Below are positions 9,348 through 17,877 of a DNA stretch of 64,000 nt, piece by piece. The notes beneath the pieces were generated by a model, which was not told where the DNA came from, made no database searches, and saw nothing but the letters and a program-made list of their open reading frames with translations. This DNA comes from Pontixanthobacter luteolus (GTDB lineage Bacteria; Pseudomonadota; Alphaproteobacteria; Sphingomonadales; Sphingomonadaceae), in NCBI RefSeq assembly GCF_009828095.1, contig NZ_WTYP01000001.1, positions 1,426,001 through 1,490,000 of the forward strand, given 5' to 3'. The stretch's first letter is position 1; every line of letters starts with the position of its first letter. A program made the position numbers and the translations under genes.

Positions 9348-10274
9348 ATGACCAACGATTCGCCAACCACAACAACCGATCGGCGCCAGCACATTCTGCT
9401 GGTCACGGGCCTTTCCGGCGCTGGAAAAACAACCGCGCTGCGGGTTCTCGAAGATCTCGGATGGGAAGCGATCGATAATTTCCCCATTCGCCTTCTTGGC
9501 CGTTTGATCGGACGCAGCGGCAGCGACGAACAGCGAACCCCGCTGGCCATCGGATTCGATTCCCGCACGCGCGGTTTCGTCCCGCAAGACATTATCGCCA
9601 AGGTGAAAGAACTGTCAGAGCGCGACGATCTGTTGGTCACAACGGTATTCCTCGACTGTGCGAGCGGGGAACTGGAGCGCCGGTACAATGAAACGCGCCG
9701 CCGCCACCCTATGGCGCAAGGGCGGCCGGTACGGGTGGGCATCCAGGCGGAACGCGAATTGCTGGAGCCGCTGCGCCGCTGGGCTGATGTGGTGATCGAT
9801 ACGTCGGAGTTTTCCAGCAACCAGTTGCAGCAAAACGTTCGCGAACAGTTTGGCGGCAGTGCTCCGCAAAGCATGTCGATCATTATTTCCAGCTTCGGAT
9901 TTGCCCGCGGCACGCCGCCTCTGGCCGACTTGGTGTTCGACATGCGGTTTCTCGATAATCCGCACTGGATAGAAGATCTGCGTGAGCAGACCGGGTTGGA
10001 CAAACCCGTGGGTGATCATATCCGCAGCGATCCGGCATTTGATACCGCATTCGCCCAAATCCGCGCATTGCTGGGCACTCTGCTCCCCCGATATGCGGCG
10101 CAGGGCAAAAGCTACGTCAACATCGCGTTCGGCTGTACCGGGGGCCGTCACCGCTCTGTGTTTACCGCGGCGCGGATGGCCGATGCCTTGCAAGAAGACG
10201 GCTTTTCGCCCACGGTCATTCATCGCAATCTGGCCTCGCGCGCCGCGGATGAAATTGAAGGACCCAAGGCATGA
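9348..10274 (+). CDS. rapZ: RNase adapter protein RapZ (YvcJ/YhbJ family P-loop ATPase)
   Basis: A 308-residue protein with the P-loop GLSGAGKTT at residues 21-29, an internal IGFDSRTR segment, and the C-terminal signature VNIAFGCTGGRHRSV. In E. coli RapZ directs RNase E to the GlmZ sRNA and links PTS-Ntr to glucosamine-6-phosphate synthesis. Whether that target exists here is unknown. It lies 63 nt after hprK and just before the PTS genes, the usual alphaproteobacterial order. Confidence 0.95.
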   Translation: MTNDSPTTTTDRRQHILLVTGLSGAGKTTALRVLEDLGWEAIDNFPIRLLGRLIGRSGSDEQRTPLAIGFDSRTRGFVPQDIIAKVKELSERDDLLVTTVFLDCASGELERRYNETRRRHPMAQGRPVRVGIQAERELLEPLRRWADVVIDTSEFSSNQLQQNVREQFGGSAPQSMSIIISSFGFARGTPPLADLVFDMRFLDNPHWIEDLREQTGLDKPVGDHIRSDPAFDTAFAQIRALLGTLLPRYAAQGKSYVNIAFGCTGGRHRSVFTAARMADALQEDGFSPTVIHRNLASRAADEIEGPKA

Positions 10275-10335
10275 TCGCCACCTTGCGCAGCATTGCCCTT
10301 GCGCCTTTACGAAAATCGTCACACATGCGCCGACC

Positions 10336-10758
10336 ATGATTGGAGTCATTCTGGTTACGCACGGCGATCTCGCCAACGAATTCGTCAATGCGATGGAGCA
10401 TGTCGTCGGCAAGCAGGATGCGATCGCCACGATCTGCATCGGCCCGAACGACGATATGGAGGCCCGCCGCGCGGAAATCGCCTCTGCAATCGAAGATGTC
10501 GATAGCGGTGCCGGTGTCATCATTTTGACAGACCTGTTCGGAGGCACACCGTCCAACCTGGCGATTTCGCTGCTGGACAAGGGCCGGGTCGAAGTCATCG
10601 CCGGGATCAATCTGCCCATGCTGATCAGGCTGGCGGGCGCACGCAAGAAGAACGATTTGCTGACGACCGCGATGGCCGCACGCGATGCGGGCCGCAACTA
10701 TATCACCATCGCATCCGAATTCCTTGGCCAGGAGAATGCCGAGGCAAAGGCATCATGA
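10336..10758 (+). CDS. PTS EIIA component, mannose-family type
   Basis: A 140-residue EIIA-Man-fold protein. The active-site histidine is H9 in VTHGDLAN, and ILTDLFGGTPSN is the family motif near residue 70. No EIIB, EIIC or EIID gene follows, so it probably acts as a regulatory phospho-acceptor rather than in sugar uptake. The ATG at 10336 gives the family N-terminus, though no good ribosome binding site is visible. The longer in-frame reading into rapZ is an out-of-frame shadow. It overlaps ptsH by 4 nt (ATGA). Confidence 0.93.
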   Translation: MIGVILVTHGDLANEFVNAMEHVVGKQDAIATICIGPNDDMEARRAEIASAIEDVDSGAGVIILTDLFGGTPSNLAISLLDKGRVEVIAGINLPMLIRLAGARKKNDLLTTAMAARDAGRNYITIASEFLGQENAEAKAS

Positions 10759-11033
10759 GCGAAGTTCGCCGCACAATCACCATCGTCAACCAGCGCGGTC
10801 TCCACGCGCGGGCCAGCGCAAAATTCGTCGGCGCAGTGGCCGCCTTGCCAGCAGGCGTCGACGTAAAGGTCGCCAAGGATGGTAACGAGGCCGCAGGCGG
10901 TTCGATCCTGGGCCTGATGATGCTGGGCGCGGCGAAGGGCGATACGATCGATTTGATCGTCACCGGCGAAAACAGCGACGCGGTCCTGCACGAACTTGGC
11001 GCGCTGGTCGAAGACGGCTTCGGCGAAGAATAA
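10755..11033 (+). CDS. ptsH: Phosphocarrier protein HPr
   Basis: A 92-residue HPr. The EI-dependent phosphorylation histidine is H17 in GLHARAS. The HprK target serine is S50 in GGSILGLMML, matching the regulatory Ser-46 region of Bacillus HPr. Both sites are intact, so the protein can integrate the EI and HprK inputs. It is start-stop coupled to the EIIA gene (ATGA) and to the downstream methyltransferase (TAATG). Enzyme I is not in this window. Confidence 0.96.
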   Translation: MSEVRRTITIVNQRGLHARASAKFVGAVAALPAGVDVKVAKDGNEAAGGSILGLMMLGAAKGDTIDLIVTGENSDAVLHELGALVEDGFGEE

Positions 11034-11842
11034 TGTCCTTTGCAGGTCGGCGCGAAATCACCGGATTCTCCAATCCGACGGTCAAATACCTGCGCAGTCT
11101 GCGCGACAAGAAACACCGCAAGCGCGAAGGCAAATTCTTGGCCGAAGGGCTGCGATTGCTGACCGATGCCCGTGAATGCGGGCGCCTGCCGGAAACGCTG
11201 GTCATGGCCAAGGGACGCGATCCGCACGCTTTGCTGACCGAGCTGGAAGGCGCAGTCGAGGCACATGGCGGTGAGATTATCGAAACCACCGCCGATATCC
11301 TTACCAAGATTACAGGCAAGGATAACCCGCAGGCCGTGGCGGGGGTGTTCAGTGAATTCGACACGTCCCTGAGCGCGCTGGACCGAAGCTCGGCTGACAT
11401 CTGGATGGTCGCTCAGGCGCTGCGCGACCCGGGCAATCTGGGGACCATGCTGCGCACCTGCGATGCGGTCGGGGCCGGCGGCCTGATCCTGATTGACGAC
11501 TGCGCCGATCCTTTTTCCGTGGAGGCCGTTCGCGCCAGCATGGGGGCGATTTTCACTCAGCAGGTGGCGCAGGCAGACTGGGCGGATTTCGTCACATGGC
11601 TGCGCGCAGGCGATGGCCAGCTGGTCGCAGCAAGCCTGCGTGATGCAGTGCCCTATCGCGGCGCCCCTTATGCCGGACCCTGTTTCATTCTGGTCGGCAA
11701 CGAATCGCGCGGTCTGCCAGAGGAATATGAGGCCGAGTGCGACTTGCGCGTCACGATGCCGATGAAAGGCCGCGCCGACAGCCTGAACGCTGCGGTTGCG
11801 GGCGCTGTCCTCGCTTACGAAGTGCTGGCGTCGCTGGACTGA
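11033..11842 (+). CDS. SpoU/TrmH-family RNA 2'-O-methyltransferase
   Basis: A 269-residue protein with an N-terminal substrate-binding domain and a SPOUT catalytic domain. The motifs are LRDPGNLGTMLRTCDAVG (motif 1), VGNESRGLP (motif 2) and SLNAAVAGAVLAYE (motif 3). It probably methylates rRNA or tRNA ribose; the target cannot be read from sequence. Its ATG overlaps the ptsH stop in TAATG, so it is part of the PTS transcript. Its 3' end overlaps the convergent rmuC by 28 nt. Confidence 0.9.
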   Translation: MSFAGRREITGFSNPTVKYLRSLRDKKHRKREGKFLAEGLRLLTDARECGRLPETLVMAKGRDPHALLTELEGAVEAHGGEIIETTADILTKITGKDNPQAVAGVFSEFDTSLSALDRSSADIWMVAQALRDPGNLGTMLRTCDAVGAGGLILIDDCADPFSVEAVRASMGAIFTQQVAQADWADFVTWLRAGDGQLVAASLRDAVPYRGAPYAGPCFILVGNESRGLPEEYEAECDLRVTMPMKGRADSLNAAVAGAVLAYEVLASLD

Positions 11843-13227
11843 TCCGGCAGGGAAGCCTGCTCGTCAGATCGCACGTCGGCAGCGGTATAGCGCGGGGCCG
11901 ATTCCACCAGAGGAACCTCTTCGATCTCGCGCTTGCCTATTTCGATGCCCTTCTCAGCCAGTCGCTTGCCCGAAGACAGGACATTGCGTTCAAAGCTGCC
12001 GACGAACTTGTTGTAATTGCCGACCGCCGTTTCGAGGCCGGAACCGACCCGCTTCAAATGCTGTGATGCAACAGCAAGCCGTTCGTAAAGTTCAGCCCCG
12101 GCCTTCCCGATTTCACGTGCTTCATCGGCCAGCTGATCCTGCCGCCAAACCTGCGCGATGGTGCGTGCAATGGCGACCAGATTGGTCGGCGTGGCCAGCA
12201 AGACACCGTTCTGGAAGGCGAAATCCCACAGGTCCGGATCAGCTTCCAGCGCGGCGGCGACGAAGTGCTCGCCGGGCACAAACATCACCACGTAATCAGG
12301 CGCGTCATCGAACTGGCTCTGATAACTTTTCGCGCCCAATTGCTGAACGTGGCCACGCATCGATTTGGCGTGAGCGCTCAGTGCGGCCTTGCGCACATTG
12401 TCGTCATCAGTTTCAAACGCTTCCTGATAGGCGTTGAGCGAAACCTTTGCATCGATAACCAGTTTCTTCTGGCCGGGCACGTTGACGATGGCATCCGGCC
12501 GCAAGCGGCCCTCATCCGTATCAATCGATTGTTCCAGATTGAAATCGGTGTGCTGCGAGAGGCCGCATTGTTCGAGCACGTTCTGCAGCGCCCGTTCCCC
12601 CCAACGGCCGCGAGCCTTTGGCCCGGCCGTCAGTGAATTGCTCAGCTTTTGCGCCTCGCGCCGGACTTCTTCCTGGCCAAGGCGCATCTGTTCGATCTGC
12701 GTGTTGAGCGAGGTGAAAGCATTTGTGCGCTTCTCCTCCAGCGCGGTAACCTGGTCCTCGTATTTCTTCAGCCGGTCGCCCACAGGCTGGAGCAGCGCCT
12801 TGATCTTCTCTTCCGATGTCTTTTCCGAATGACCCAGCCGCTCGTTCGCTCGCTCAAGGAATTTCTCCTGCGCCGCGCCAAGCACCTTCGCGCCGGTATT
12901 CTCGAATTCCTTCAGCAGTTTTTCGCGCGATTCTTCAAGCAATCGCTTTTGTTCCGCGAACCCGGCGGCCTGCGCCTTCAGCGCGGTGAGTTCCTCGCTG
13001 GTGCGATCGAGCCTTTCCGCCAGTTTATCCGCACGCGAGGCGCGGTCGCTCATGGTTGCCAGTTCAGGCGCCATGCGGCCAACCTTGTCCGATGCTTCCT
13101 TGGCCTCAGCGTCGCGTTGCTCATAGCGCGTTTTCCAATCGGCTACGGGCCGGGAGCCAACAAAAAATCCGAGCGCGCCGCCAACCACCAAAGCAATTAG
13201 CGCGGCTATCAATCCAATAATGTCCAT
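11815..13227 (-). CDS. rmuC: DNA recombination protein RmuC
   Basis: A 470-residue protein with one N-terminal membrane helix (residues 3-24), a long coiled coil rich in Glu, Lys and Arg (about 30-200), and the RmuC nuclease-like core (RPDAIVNVPGQKKLVIDAKVSL, followed by VMFVPGEHF). The family limits rearrangements at inverted repeats. A LexA-type direct repeat sits 6-20 nt upstream of the ATG, suggesting SOS control. It overlaps the 3' end of the convergent methyltransferase gene. Confidence 0.93.
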   Translation of the reverse strand: MDIIGLIAALIALVVGGALGFFVGSRPVADWKTRYEQRDAEAKEASDKVGRMAPELATMSDRASRADKLAERLDRTSEELTALKAQAAGFAEQKRLLEESREKLLKEFENTGAKVLGAAQEKFLERANERLGHSEKTSEEKIKALLQPVGDRLKKYEDQVTALEEKRTNAFTSLNTQIEQMRLGQEEVRREAQKLSNSLTAGPKARGRWGERALQNVLEQCGLSQHTDFNLEQSIDTDEGRLRPDAIVNVPGQKKLVIDAKVSLNAYQEAFETDDDNVRKAALSAHAKSMRGHVQQLGAKSYQSQFDDAPDYVVMFVPGEHFVAAALEADPDLWDFAFQNGVLLATPTNLVAIARTIAQVWRQDQLADEAREIGKAGAELYERLAVASQHLKRVGSGLETAVGNYNKFVGSFERNVLSSGKRLAEKGIEIGKREIEEVPLVESAPRYTAADVRSDEQASLPDQSSDASTS

Positions 13228-13232
13228 TTACG

Positions 13233-13247
13233 GAACATAGCTGGAAC
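13233..13247 (-). promoter_or_regulatory. Putative LexA (SOS) box upstream of rmuC
   Basis: GAAC-N7-GAAC on the plus strand (GTTC-N7-GTTC on the minus strand) is the direct-repeat LexA operator of Alphaproteobacteria. It ends 6 nt before the rmuC start codon, a position compatible with repression of rmuC. Both half sites match exactly. Confidence 0.6.
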
Positions 13248-13321
13248 GTTTGGCCAATCCAAGCTCCATCTGGAACCAATCCCCTGCCTCGTTCGCTGAT
13301 CCATGGAAAAGGAGATTATTC

Positions 13322-13720
13322 ATGTCGATCAAGGAAATGATCCAGGATCACCCCCAAGTCGGGGCCGATTACAACGAACATCTGGGCGAGGCGGTCAAGC
13401 ACGCGATGTATTGCGCGGCGATAGCCAACAGCTGCGCCGATGCGTGCAGCGCCGAAGAAGGCAATATGCGCGAATGCATCCGCCTGTGCATGGATTGCTC
13501 GGACATTTGCACCGCGACCTACCGCGTCGCCACCCGCCGCACCGCTGGAAATGTCGGCGTGATCGAGGCTATGCTGCGTACCTGCGTTGCAGCTTGCGAG
13601 GCATGTTTCGACGAGTGTTCCAAGCACGATAACGACCATTGCCGCCGGTGCGCGCAGATGTGCCGTGAATGTGCCGACGATTGTCTGAAAGCGCTAAGCC
13701 AGATGCGTCAGGCCGCCTGA
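13322..13720 (+). CDS. Cys-rich four-helix-bundle (DUF326/Csp-like) putative copper-binding protein
   Basis: A 132-residue protein with 16 cysteines, mostly in CxxxC spacing (for example CADAC, CMDCSDIC, CVAACEAC, CRRCAQMCRECADDC). This is the pattern of DUF326 proteins and cytosolic Csp3 copper-storage proteins, where Cys line the inside of a four-helix bundle. There is no signal peptide, so it is cytosolic. The ATG at 13322 has AAGGAG 7 nt upstream; the longer frame from 13250 lacks this. It is a single-gene unit ended by a strong terminator. Copper binding is inferred from the cysteine pattern. Confidence 0.88.
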   Translation: MSIKEMIQDHPQVGADYNEHLGEAVKHAMYCAAIANSCADACSAEEGNMRECIRLCMDCSDICTATYRVATRRTAGNVGVIEAMLRTCVAACEACFDECSKHDNDHCRRCAQMCRECADDCLKALSQMRQAA

Positions 13721-13745
13721 TCGGCATAAGCACCGCCGACAAACA

Positions 13746-13772
13746 AAAAGCCCCCGAAAATCGGGGGCTTTT
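13746..13772. terminator. Strong bidirectional rho-independent terminator
   Basis: A 12-bp perfect stem (AAAAGCCCCCGA with its complement) and AAA loop, flanked by As on one side and Ts on the other. It serves both the Cys-rich gene and the convergent def gene. Confidence 0.92.
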
Positions 13773-13804
13773 CTGTTTCTGGTCTGCTGCTGGGTGTTTG
13801 ACGA

Positions 13805-14383
13805 TCAGGCCGCGCGGCGCAGCTTGTTCAGCTTCTTGATCGCCATCTGTTTTTTCAACCGGCTAAGGTGGTCGATGAACAGAATACCTTCGAGGTGATC
13901 CATTTCGTGCTGGATGCAGGTCGCCATCAGACCATCTAGGTCTTCTTCGTGCGTTTTGCCGTCCAGATCCTGATAGCGGACGCGGCAGGTCGCCGGACGG
14001 TCGACATCGGCATAGATTTCCGGAACCGAAAGGCAGCCTTCCTGATAAGTCGCGAGTTCTTCCGCCGGATCAAGAATCTCCGGATTGATGAATACGCGCG
14101 GCTCTTTCTTCACCGGATAGTGCTTGTGCGATCCCTGACCGTCACCGTGATCATGACCGCATTCCTCCGGCTCCGCATCCATGTCCGGTTCTTGAAGATC
14201 GATCACCAGAACGCGCTTGGGAACGCCGACCTGGATCGCCGCAAGGCCGATACCGGGCGCGTCGTACATGGTTTCGAACATGTCTTCGACGAGCGTCTTC
14301 AGTTCGTCATCGAACACATCGACAGGGGTCGAGACGGTTTTGAGCCGGGGGTCCGGCACTTCAAGAATTTCACGGATAGCCAT
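13805..14383 (-). CDS. def: Peptide deformylase
   Basis: A 192-residue Fe/Zn hydrolase that removes the N-formyl group from nascent proteins. All three family motifs are intact: [17 protein letters not shown] and QHEMDHLEG. Unusually, about 20 residues between DLQEPD and the PRVFINPEI strand form a His/Asp/Glu-rich loop ([18 protein letters not shown]). It lies 49 nt downstream of recR on the same strand. The recR-def pair diverges from fmt-truA, so formylation and deformylation genes flank each other. Confidence 0.97.
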   Translation of the reverse strand: MAIREILEVPDPRLKTVSTPVDVFDDELKTLVEDMFETMYDAPGIGLAAIQVGVPKRVLVIDLQEPDMDAEPEECGHDHGDGQGSHKHYPVKKEPRVFINPEILDPAEELATYQEGCLSVPEIYADVDRPATCRVRYQDLDGKTHEEDLDGLMATCIQHEMDHLEGILFIDHLSRLKKQMAIKKLNKLRRAA

Positions 14384-14432
14384 GCGCCCTATTTAGGGTG
14401 GGTTTCGCCCTATCGCAAGCCGCAGCAGACGC

Positions 14433-15029
14433 TCAATCGACCGGTCTGCGCGCACGCAGCGCCTGCGCCAACGTTCCTTCGTCGAGATAATCGAGTTCAC
14501 CGCCAACCGGCAGGCCGTGCGCCAGCTGAGTGATACGTACCGGAAATTCCTCCAGCCGTTCAGCAATGTAATGCGCGGTCGTTTGCCCTTCCAGCGTGGC
14601 ATTCATCGCCAGAACGATCTCGTCGATCCCGCCAACCGATACACGGTCGAGGAGCGAGCCGATATTCAGGTCTTCGGGCCGGATTCCGTCCATCGCTGAC
14701 AGTTTCCCGCCCAGCACATGGTAACGCCCGGTGAACAGCTTTGCCCGGTCGAGCGCCCACAGATCGGACACATCCTCCACCACGCAGATCGAACGCTGGT
14801 CGCGGCGCGGGTCGGCGCAGATGCCGCATGGTTGCTGCGTATCGACATTGCTGCAAATCTCGCATTCGACCAGCCTGTCCTGCACCGCGAGAAGCGCGTC
14901 CAGCAGAGGCGCCAGCGCAGTTTCGCGGCGTTTGACCAGCCACAACACCGCACGCCGCGCGGAACGCGGGCCAAGCCCGGGCAACCGCGCCAATGCAGAA
15001 CTGAGTGTTTCGATCTCTTGCGATGCCAT
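14433..15029 (-). CDS. recR: Recombination mediator protein RecR
   Basis: A 198-residue protein of the RecFOR pathway. It has the N-terminal helix-hairpin-helix ([19 protein letters not shown]), a four-cysteine zinc finger (CEIC to CGIC, about residues 57-72), a Toprim domain ([13 protein letters not shown]), and the C-terminal THxAxGLP-like segment ([19 protein letters not shown]). Length is normal. It is divergent from fmt with a 53-nt spacer and is the upstream gene of recR-def. Confidence 0.97.
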   Translation of the reverse strand: MASQEIETLSSALARLPGLGPRSARRAVLWLVKRRETALAPLLDALLAVQDRLVECEICSNVDTQQPCGICADPRRDQRSICVVEDVSDLWALDRAKLFTGRYHVLGGKLSAMDGIRPEDLNIGSLLDRVSVGGIDEIVLAMNATLEGQTTAHYIAERLEEFPVRITQLAHGLPVGGELDYLDEGTLAQALRARRPVD

Positions 15030-15082
15030 GCCGGCGAAGATAGGGCTTGCCGCGCTTAATAGGAAGGCCGAGAGACCCCGCC

Positions 15083-15988
15083 ATGCGCATCATTTTCATG
15101 GGAACACCCGACTTTGCGGTGCCGACGCTCAACGCCCTGCACAAAGCCGGCCACACGATCGTTGCGGTTTATACCCAGCCGCCCCGCCCCGCTGGGCGCG
15201 GCAAGAAACTGCAACCATCGCCGGTGCAGAAAGAGGCCGAGATACTCGGTATCGAGGTTCGCTGCCCGACATCGCTGAAAACTGCTGAAGCGCAGGAAGC
15301 ATTTGCCGCGCTGGAACCCGACATCGCGATTGTCGCAGCGTACGGGATGATCTTGCCGCAGGCGATTCTCGATATTCCGGTGCATGGCTGCCTCAACGTC
15401 CACGCGTCGATCCTGCCGCGCTGGCGCGGTGCGGCACCAATTCACCGCGCGATCATGGCCGGCGACCCGGTGACCGGCGTCACCATCATGCAGATGGAGG
15501 CCGGGCTCGACACAGGCCCGATGCTGGCCACCGTTCGCACACCGATTGATGACAAGACGACGGGCGAATTGACCGAGGAACTGGCCGAACTGGGCGCGCA
15601 ATTGATGGTCGGCACCGTCCGTAATCTGAGCTTCCACCACCCGGTCGAACAGGACGATGAGGATGCGACCCATGCGCCCAAGATCGACAAGGCAGAGGCG
15701 AAGATCGATTGGTCGGAGGATGCAGAGGTTATCGAGCGGAAGATACGCGCGCTTGCCCCCTTCCCTGGCGCATGGTTTGAGATGAACGGTGAACGCGTAA
15801 AAGTCTTGAAGGCGGAACTGGCTGCGGGCCAGGGAACGCCAGGTGCCACCCTGGACGACATGCTGACCATCGCCTGCGGAACCGGTGCATTGCGGCTGGT
15901 CCGCATCCAGCGAGCCGGAAAGCCGAAAATGGACGCAGACGAATTTCTGCGCGGCGTGCCGGTGCCCGAAGGGACGCAGTTCGCTTGA
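15083..15988 (+). CDS. fmt: Methionyl-tRNA formyltransferase
   Basis: A 301-residue enzyme that formylates initiator Met-tRNA. The N-terminal formyltransferase domain begins [14 protein letters not shown]. The catalytic Asn-His-Asp set appears in [18 protein letters not shown] and [10 protein letters not shown]. The C-terminal domain binds tRNA. The ATG at 15083 matches the family start; the reading from 15047 adds 12 unsupported residues. Its stop overlaps the start of truA. Confidence 0.97.
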   Translation: MRIIFMGTPDFAVPTLNALHKAGHTIVAVYTQPPRPAGRGKKLQPSPVQKEAEILGIEVRCPTSLKTAEAQEAFAALEPDIAIVAAYGMILPQAILDIPVHGCLNVHASILPRWRGAAPIHRAIMAGDPVTGVTIMQMEAGLDTGPMLATVRTPIDDKTTGELTEELAELGAQLMVGTVRNLSFHHPVEQDDEDATHAPKIDKAEAKIDWSEDAEVIERKIRALAPFPGAWFEMNGERVKVLKAELAAGQGTPGATLDDMLTIACGTGALRLVRIQRAGKPKMDADEFLRGVPVPEGTQFA

Positions 15989-16734
15989 CCCGTTACGCGC
16001 TCACTCTGGAATTTGACGGCACCCCGTTCATGGGGCTGCAACGCCAAACGCATGGTCCCAGCGTCCAGCAGGCCGTGGAAGAAGCCGTAGAGGCGTTCTG
16101 CGGCGAACAGGTGCGGATGCAATCGGCAGGGCGCACCGACACCGGTGTCCACGCTTATGCGATGCGTGCGCATATCGATCTTGAACGCGAATGGCCCACT
16201 TTCAAGGTTTCCGAGGCGCTGAACGCTCATTTGCGTCCCCACCCAATTGCCGTGACGCATTGCGAAATCGTGCCCGATGACTGGCACGCGCGCTTTTCAT
16301 GCGAGGGGCGCAGTTACATTTACCGCATCTGCAACCGCCGTGCGCCGCTGACGATCGAGAAAAACCGTGCCTGGCAGGTGCCGCAGCATCTGGACGAGGC
16401 GGCGATGCACGACGCAGCGCAGGTGCTGGTCGGCCAGCATGATTTCACCACCTTCCGGTCGGTCAACTGCCAGGCGCAAAGCCCGGTAAAAACGCTCGAC
16501 CGGCTCAATGTCTATCGCCGCGATGAATGGGTCTTTATCGAAGCAGAGGCGCGCAGTTTCCTGCATCATCAGGTCCGGTCAATGGTCGGATGCCTCGCCT
16601 ATGTGGGCATGGGCCGGTGGGACAAGCAGAGAGTCGCTGCTGCACTTGAAACAAAAGATAGGCAGGCGCTGGGGTTGAATGCCCCGCCCTACGGCCTCTA
16701 TTTCGTATCAGCCAAATATCCCGACAAAACATAA
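15985..16734 (+). CDS. truA: tRNA pseudouridine synthase A
   Basis: A 249-residue enzyme making pseudouridine at tRNA positions 38-40. The catalytic aspartate lies in [11 protein letters not shown] (about residue 52). [11 protein letters not shown] and the C-terminal [11 protein letters not shown] segment are also characteristic. The start codon is TTG at 15985, overlapping the fmt stop as TTGA. No ATG or GTG is available at the family N-terminus ([14 protein letters not shown]), so the TTG is well supported. Confidence 0.95.
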   Translation: MTRYALTLEFDGTPFMGLQRQTHGPSVQQAVEEAVEAFCGEQVRMQSAGRTDTGVHAYAMRAHIDLEREWPTFKVSEALNAHLRPHPIAVTHCEIVPDDWHARFSCEGRSYIYRICNRRAPLTIEKNRAWQVPQHLDEAAMHDAAQVLVGQHDFTTFRSVNCQAQSPVKTLDRLNVYRRDEWVFIEAEARSFLHHQVRSMVGCLAYVGMGRWDKQRVAAALETKDRQALGLNAPPYGLYFVSAKYPDKT

Positions 16735-16752
16735 CATCCAGGAGAACGAGAG

Positions 16753-17865
16753 ATGACCACCACAGGCAAACAGCTTTTCACAACGCTCGAAAGCGACGGC
16801 ACACTGACCGTCGCCATTGAAGATGTTTCGTTCCCCGAACCGACAGACAATCAGGTGCTCGTCAAGATGGAAGCGGCCCCGATCAACCCGTCGGACCTCG
16901 CGATCCTGACCAGTGCCGCCGATCTGGAAAATGCCGAATACAGCAACGGCAAATTCGTCGCGAAAATGCCGGAACCCTTCAACACCGGTTCCAAGGCCCG
17001 CCACGGCCAGAAACTGCCCGCCGGTAACGAAGGTGCCGGCACGGTTGTCGCAGCGGGCGACAGCGACATGGCGAAGGCTCTGGTCGGTCAGCGCGTCGCC
17101 TGCGTCCCCGGCAGCGCCTACAGCCAGTATTGCATTGCCGATGCCACGATGTGCCTGCCGCTTGGCGATCATTCGGTGGAAGACGGCGCATCGGCATTCG
17201 TCAATCCGATGACTGCGCTCGGTTTTGTCGAGAATGCCAAGATGGATGGCCAAAACGCGATCGTGCACACGGCCGCGGCGTCAAACCTTGGTCAGATGCT
17301 GATCAAGATCTGTCAGGAAGACGGCCTCGAACTCGTCAACATCGTGCGCAAGGCGGACCATGTCGACCTGCTCAAGGGACTTGGCGCGAAGCATGTCGTC
17401 AATTCATCCGACGATGATTTCATGAAGCAGCTGCGCGAAGCGATCGATGCGACTGACGCCTTTTACGGTTTCGATCCGATTGGCGGCGGTCAGGCGACCG
17501 ACAACGTGTTCAAGGCGATGGAACAGGTCGCTGTGTCGAAAATGACCGAATACAGCCGCTATGGTTCAAACCAGCAGAAGCGCATGTTCATCTATGGCCG
17601 CCTCGATATGGGCCCGACCATTCTGACTCCGAGCTATGGTTTTGGCTGGACGCTTTCGGGCTGGCTGCTGACGCCGTTTCTCGCCAATGCCGGAATGGAA
17701 ACCGTCACCCGCATGCGCCAGCGCGTGCTCGACAACCTGACCACCACCTTCGCCAGCAGCTACAAGACCAAGGTCAACCTTGAAGAGATGCTGACCAAGG
17801 AAGCCGTGCTGGATTACCGGGCAATGAAAACCGGCGAGAAATACCTCGTCACGCCGCACAGCTGA
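16753..17865 (+). CDS. MDR-superfamily alcohol dehydrogenase/quinone reductase-like protein
   Basis: A 370-residue medium-chain dehydrogenase/reductase. The N-terminal GroES-like domain contains APINPSDLA and the GNEGAGTVVAAG segment. The nucleotide-binding domain has an altered VHTAAASNLGQMLIKI loop and IVRKADHVDLLKGLGAKHV. The usual catalytic zinc ligands are not apparent, which suggests a zinc-independent NADPH oxidoreductase. AGGAG lies 9 nt upstream. It is a single gene between truA and a convergent asparaginase. The substrate is unknown. Confidence 0.85.
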   Translation: MTTTGKQLFTTLESDGTLTVAIEDVSFPEPTDNQVLVKMEAAPINPSDLAILTSAADLENAEYSNGKFVAKMPEPFNTGSKARHGQKLPAGNEGAGTVVAAGDSDMAKALVGQRVACVPGSAYSQYCIADATMCLPLGDHSVEDGASAFVNPMTALGFVENAKMDGQNAIVHTAAASNLGQMLIKICQEDGLELVNIVRKADHVDLLKGLGAKHVVNSSDDDFMKQLREAIDATDAFYGFDPIGGGQATDNVFKAMEQVAVSKMTEYSRYGSNQQKRMFIYGRLDMGPTILTPSYGFGWTLSGWLLTPFLANAGMETVTRMRQRVLDNLTTTFASSYKTKVNLEEMLTKEAVLDYRAMKTGEKYLVTPHS

Positions 17866-17877
17866 TAATTTAGTACG

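Noticed and set aside
9982-10335. N-terminal extension of the EIIA-Man frame into rapZ
   Set aside because: Out of frame with rapZ and unlike the EIIA family; the catalytic H9 spacing fits the start at 10336.
9615-10697. 360-residue frame opposite rapZ and the EIIA gene
   Set aside because: Opposite strand carries conserved motifs and coupled starts; this one has none.
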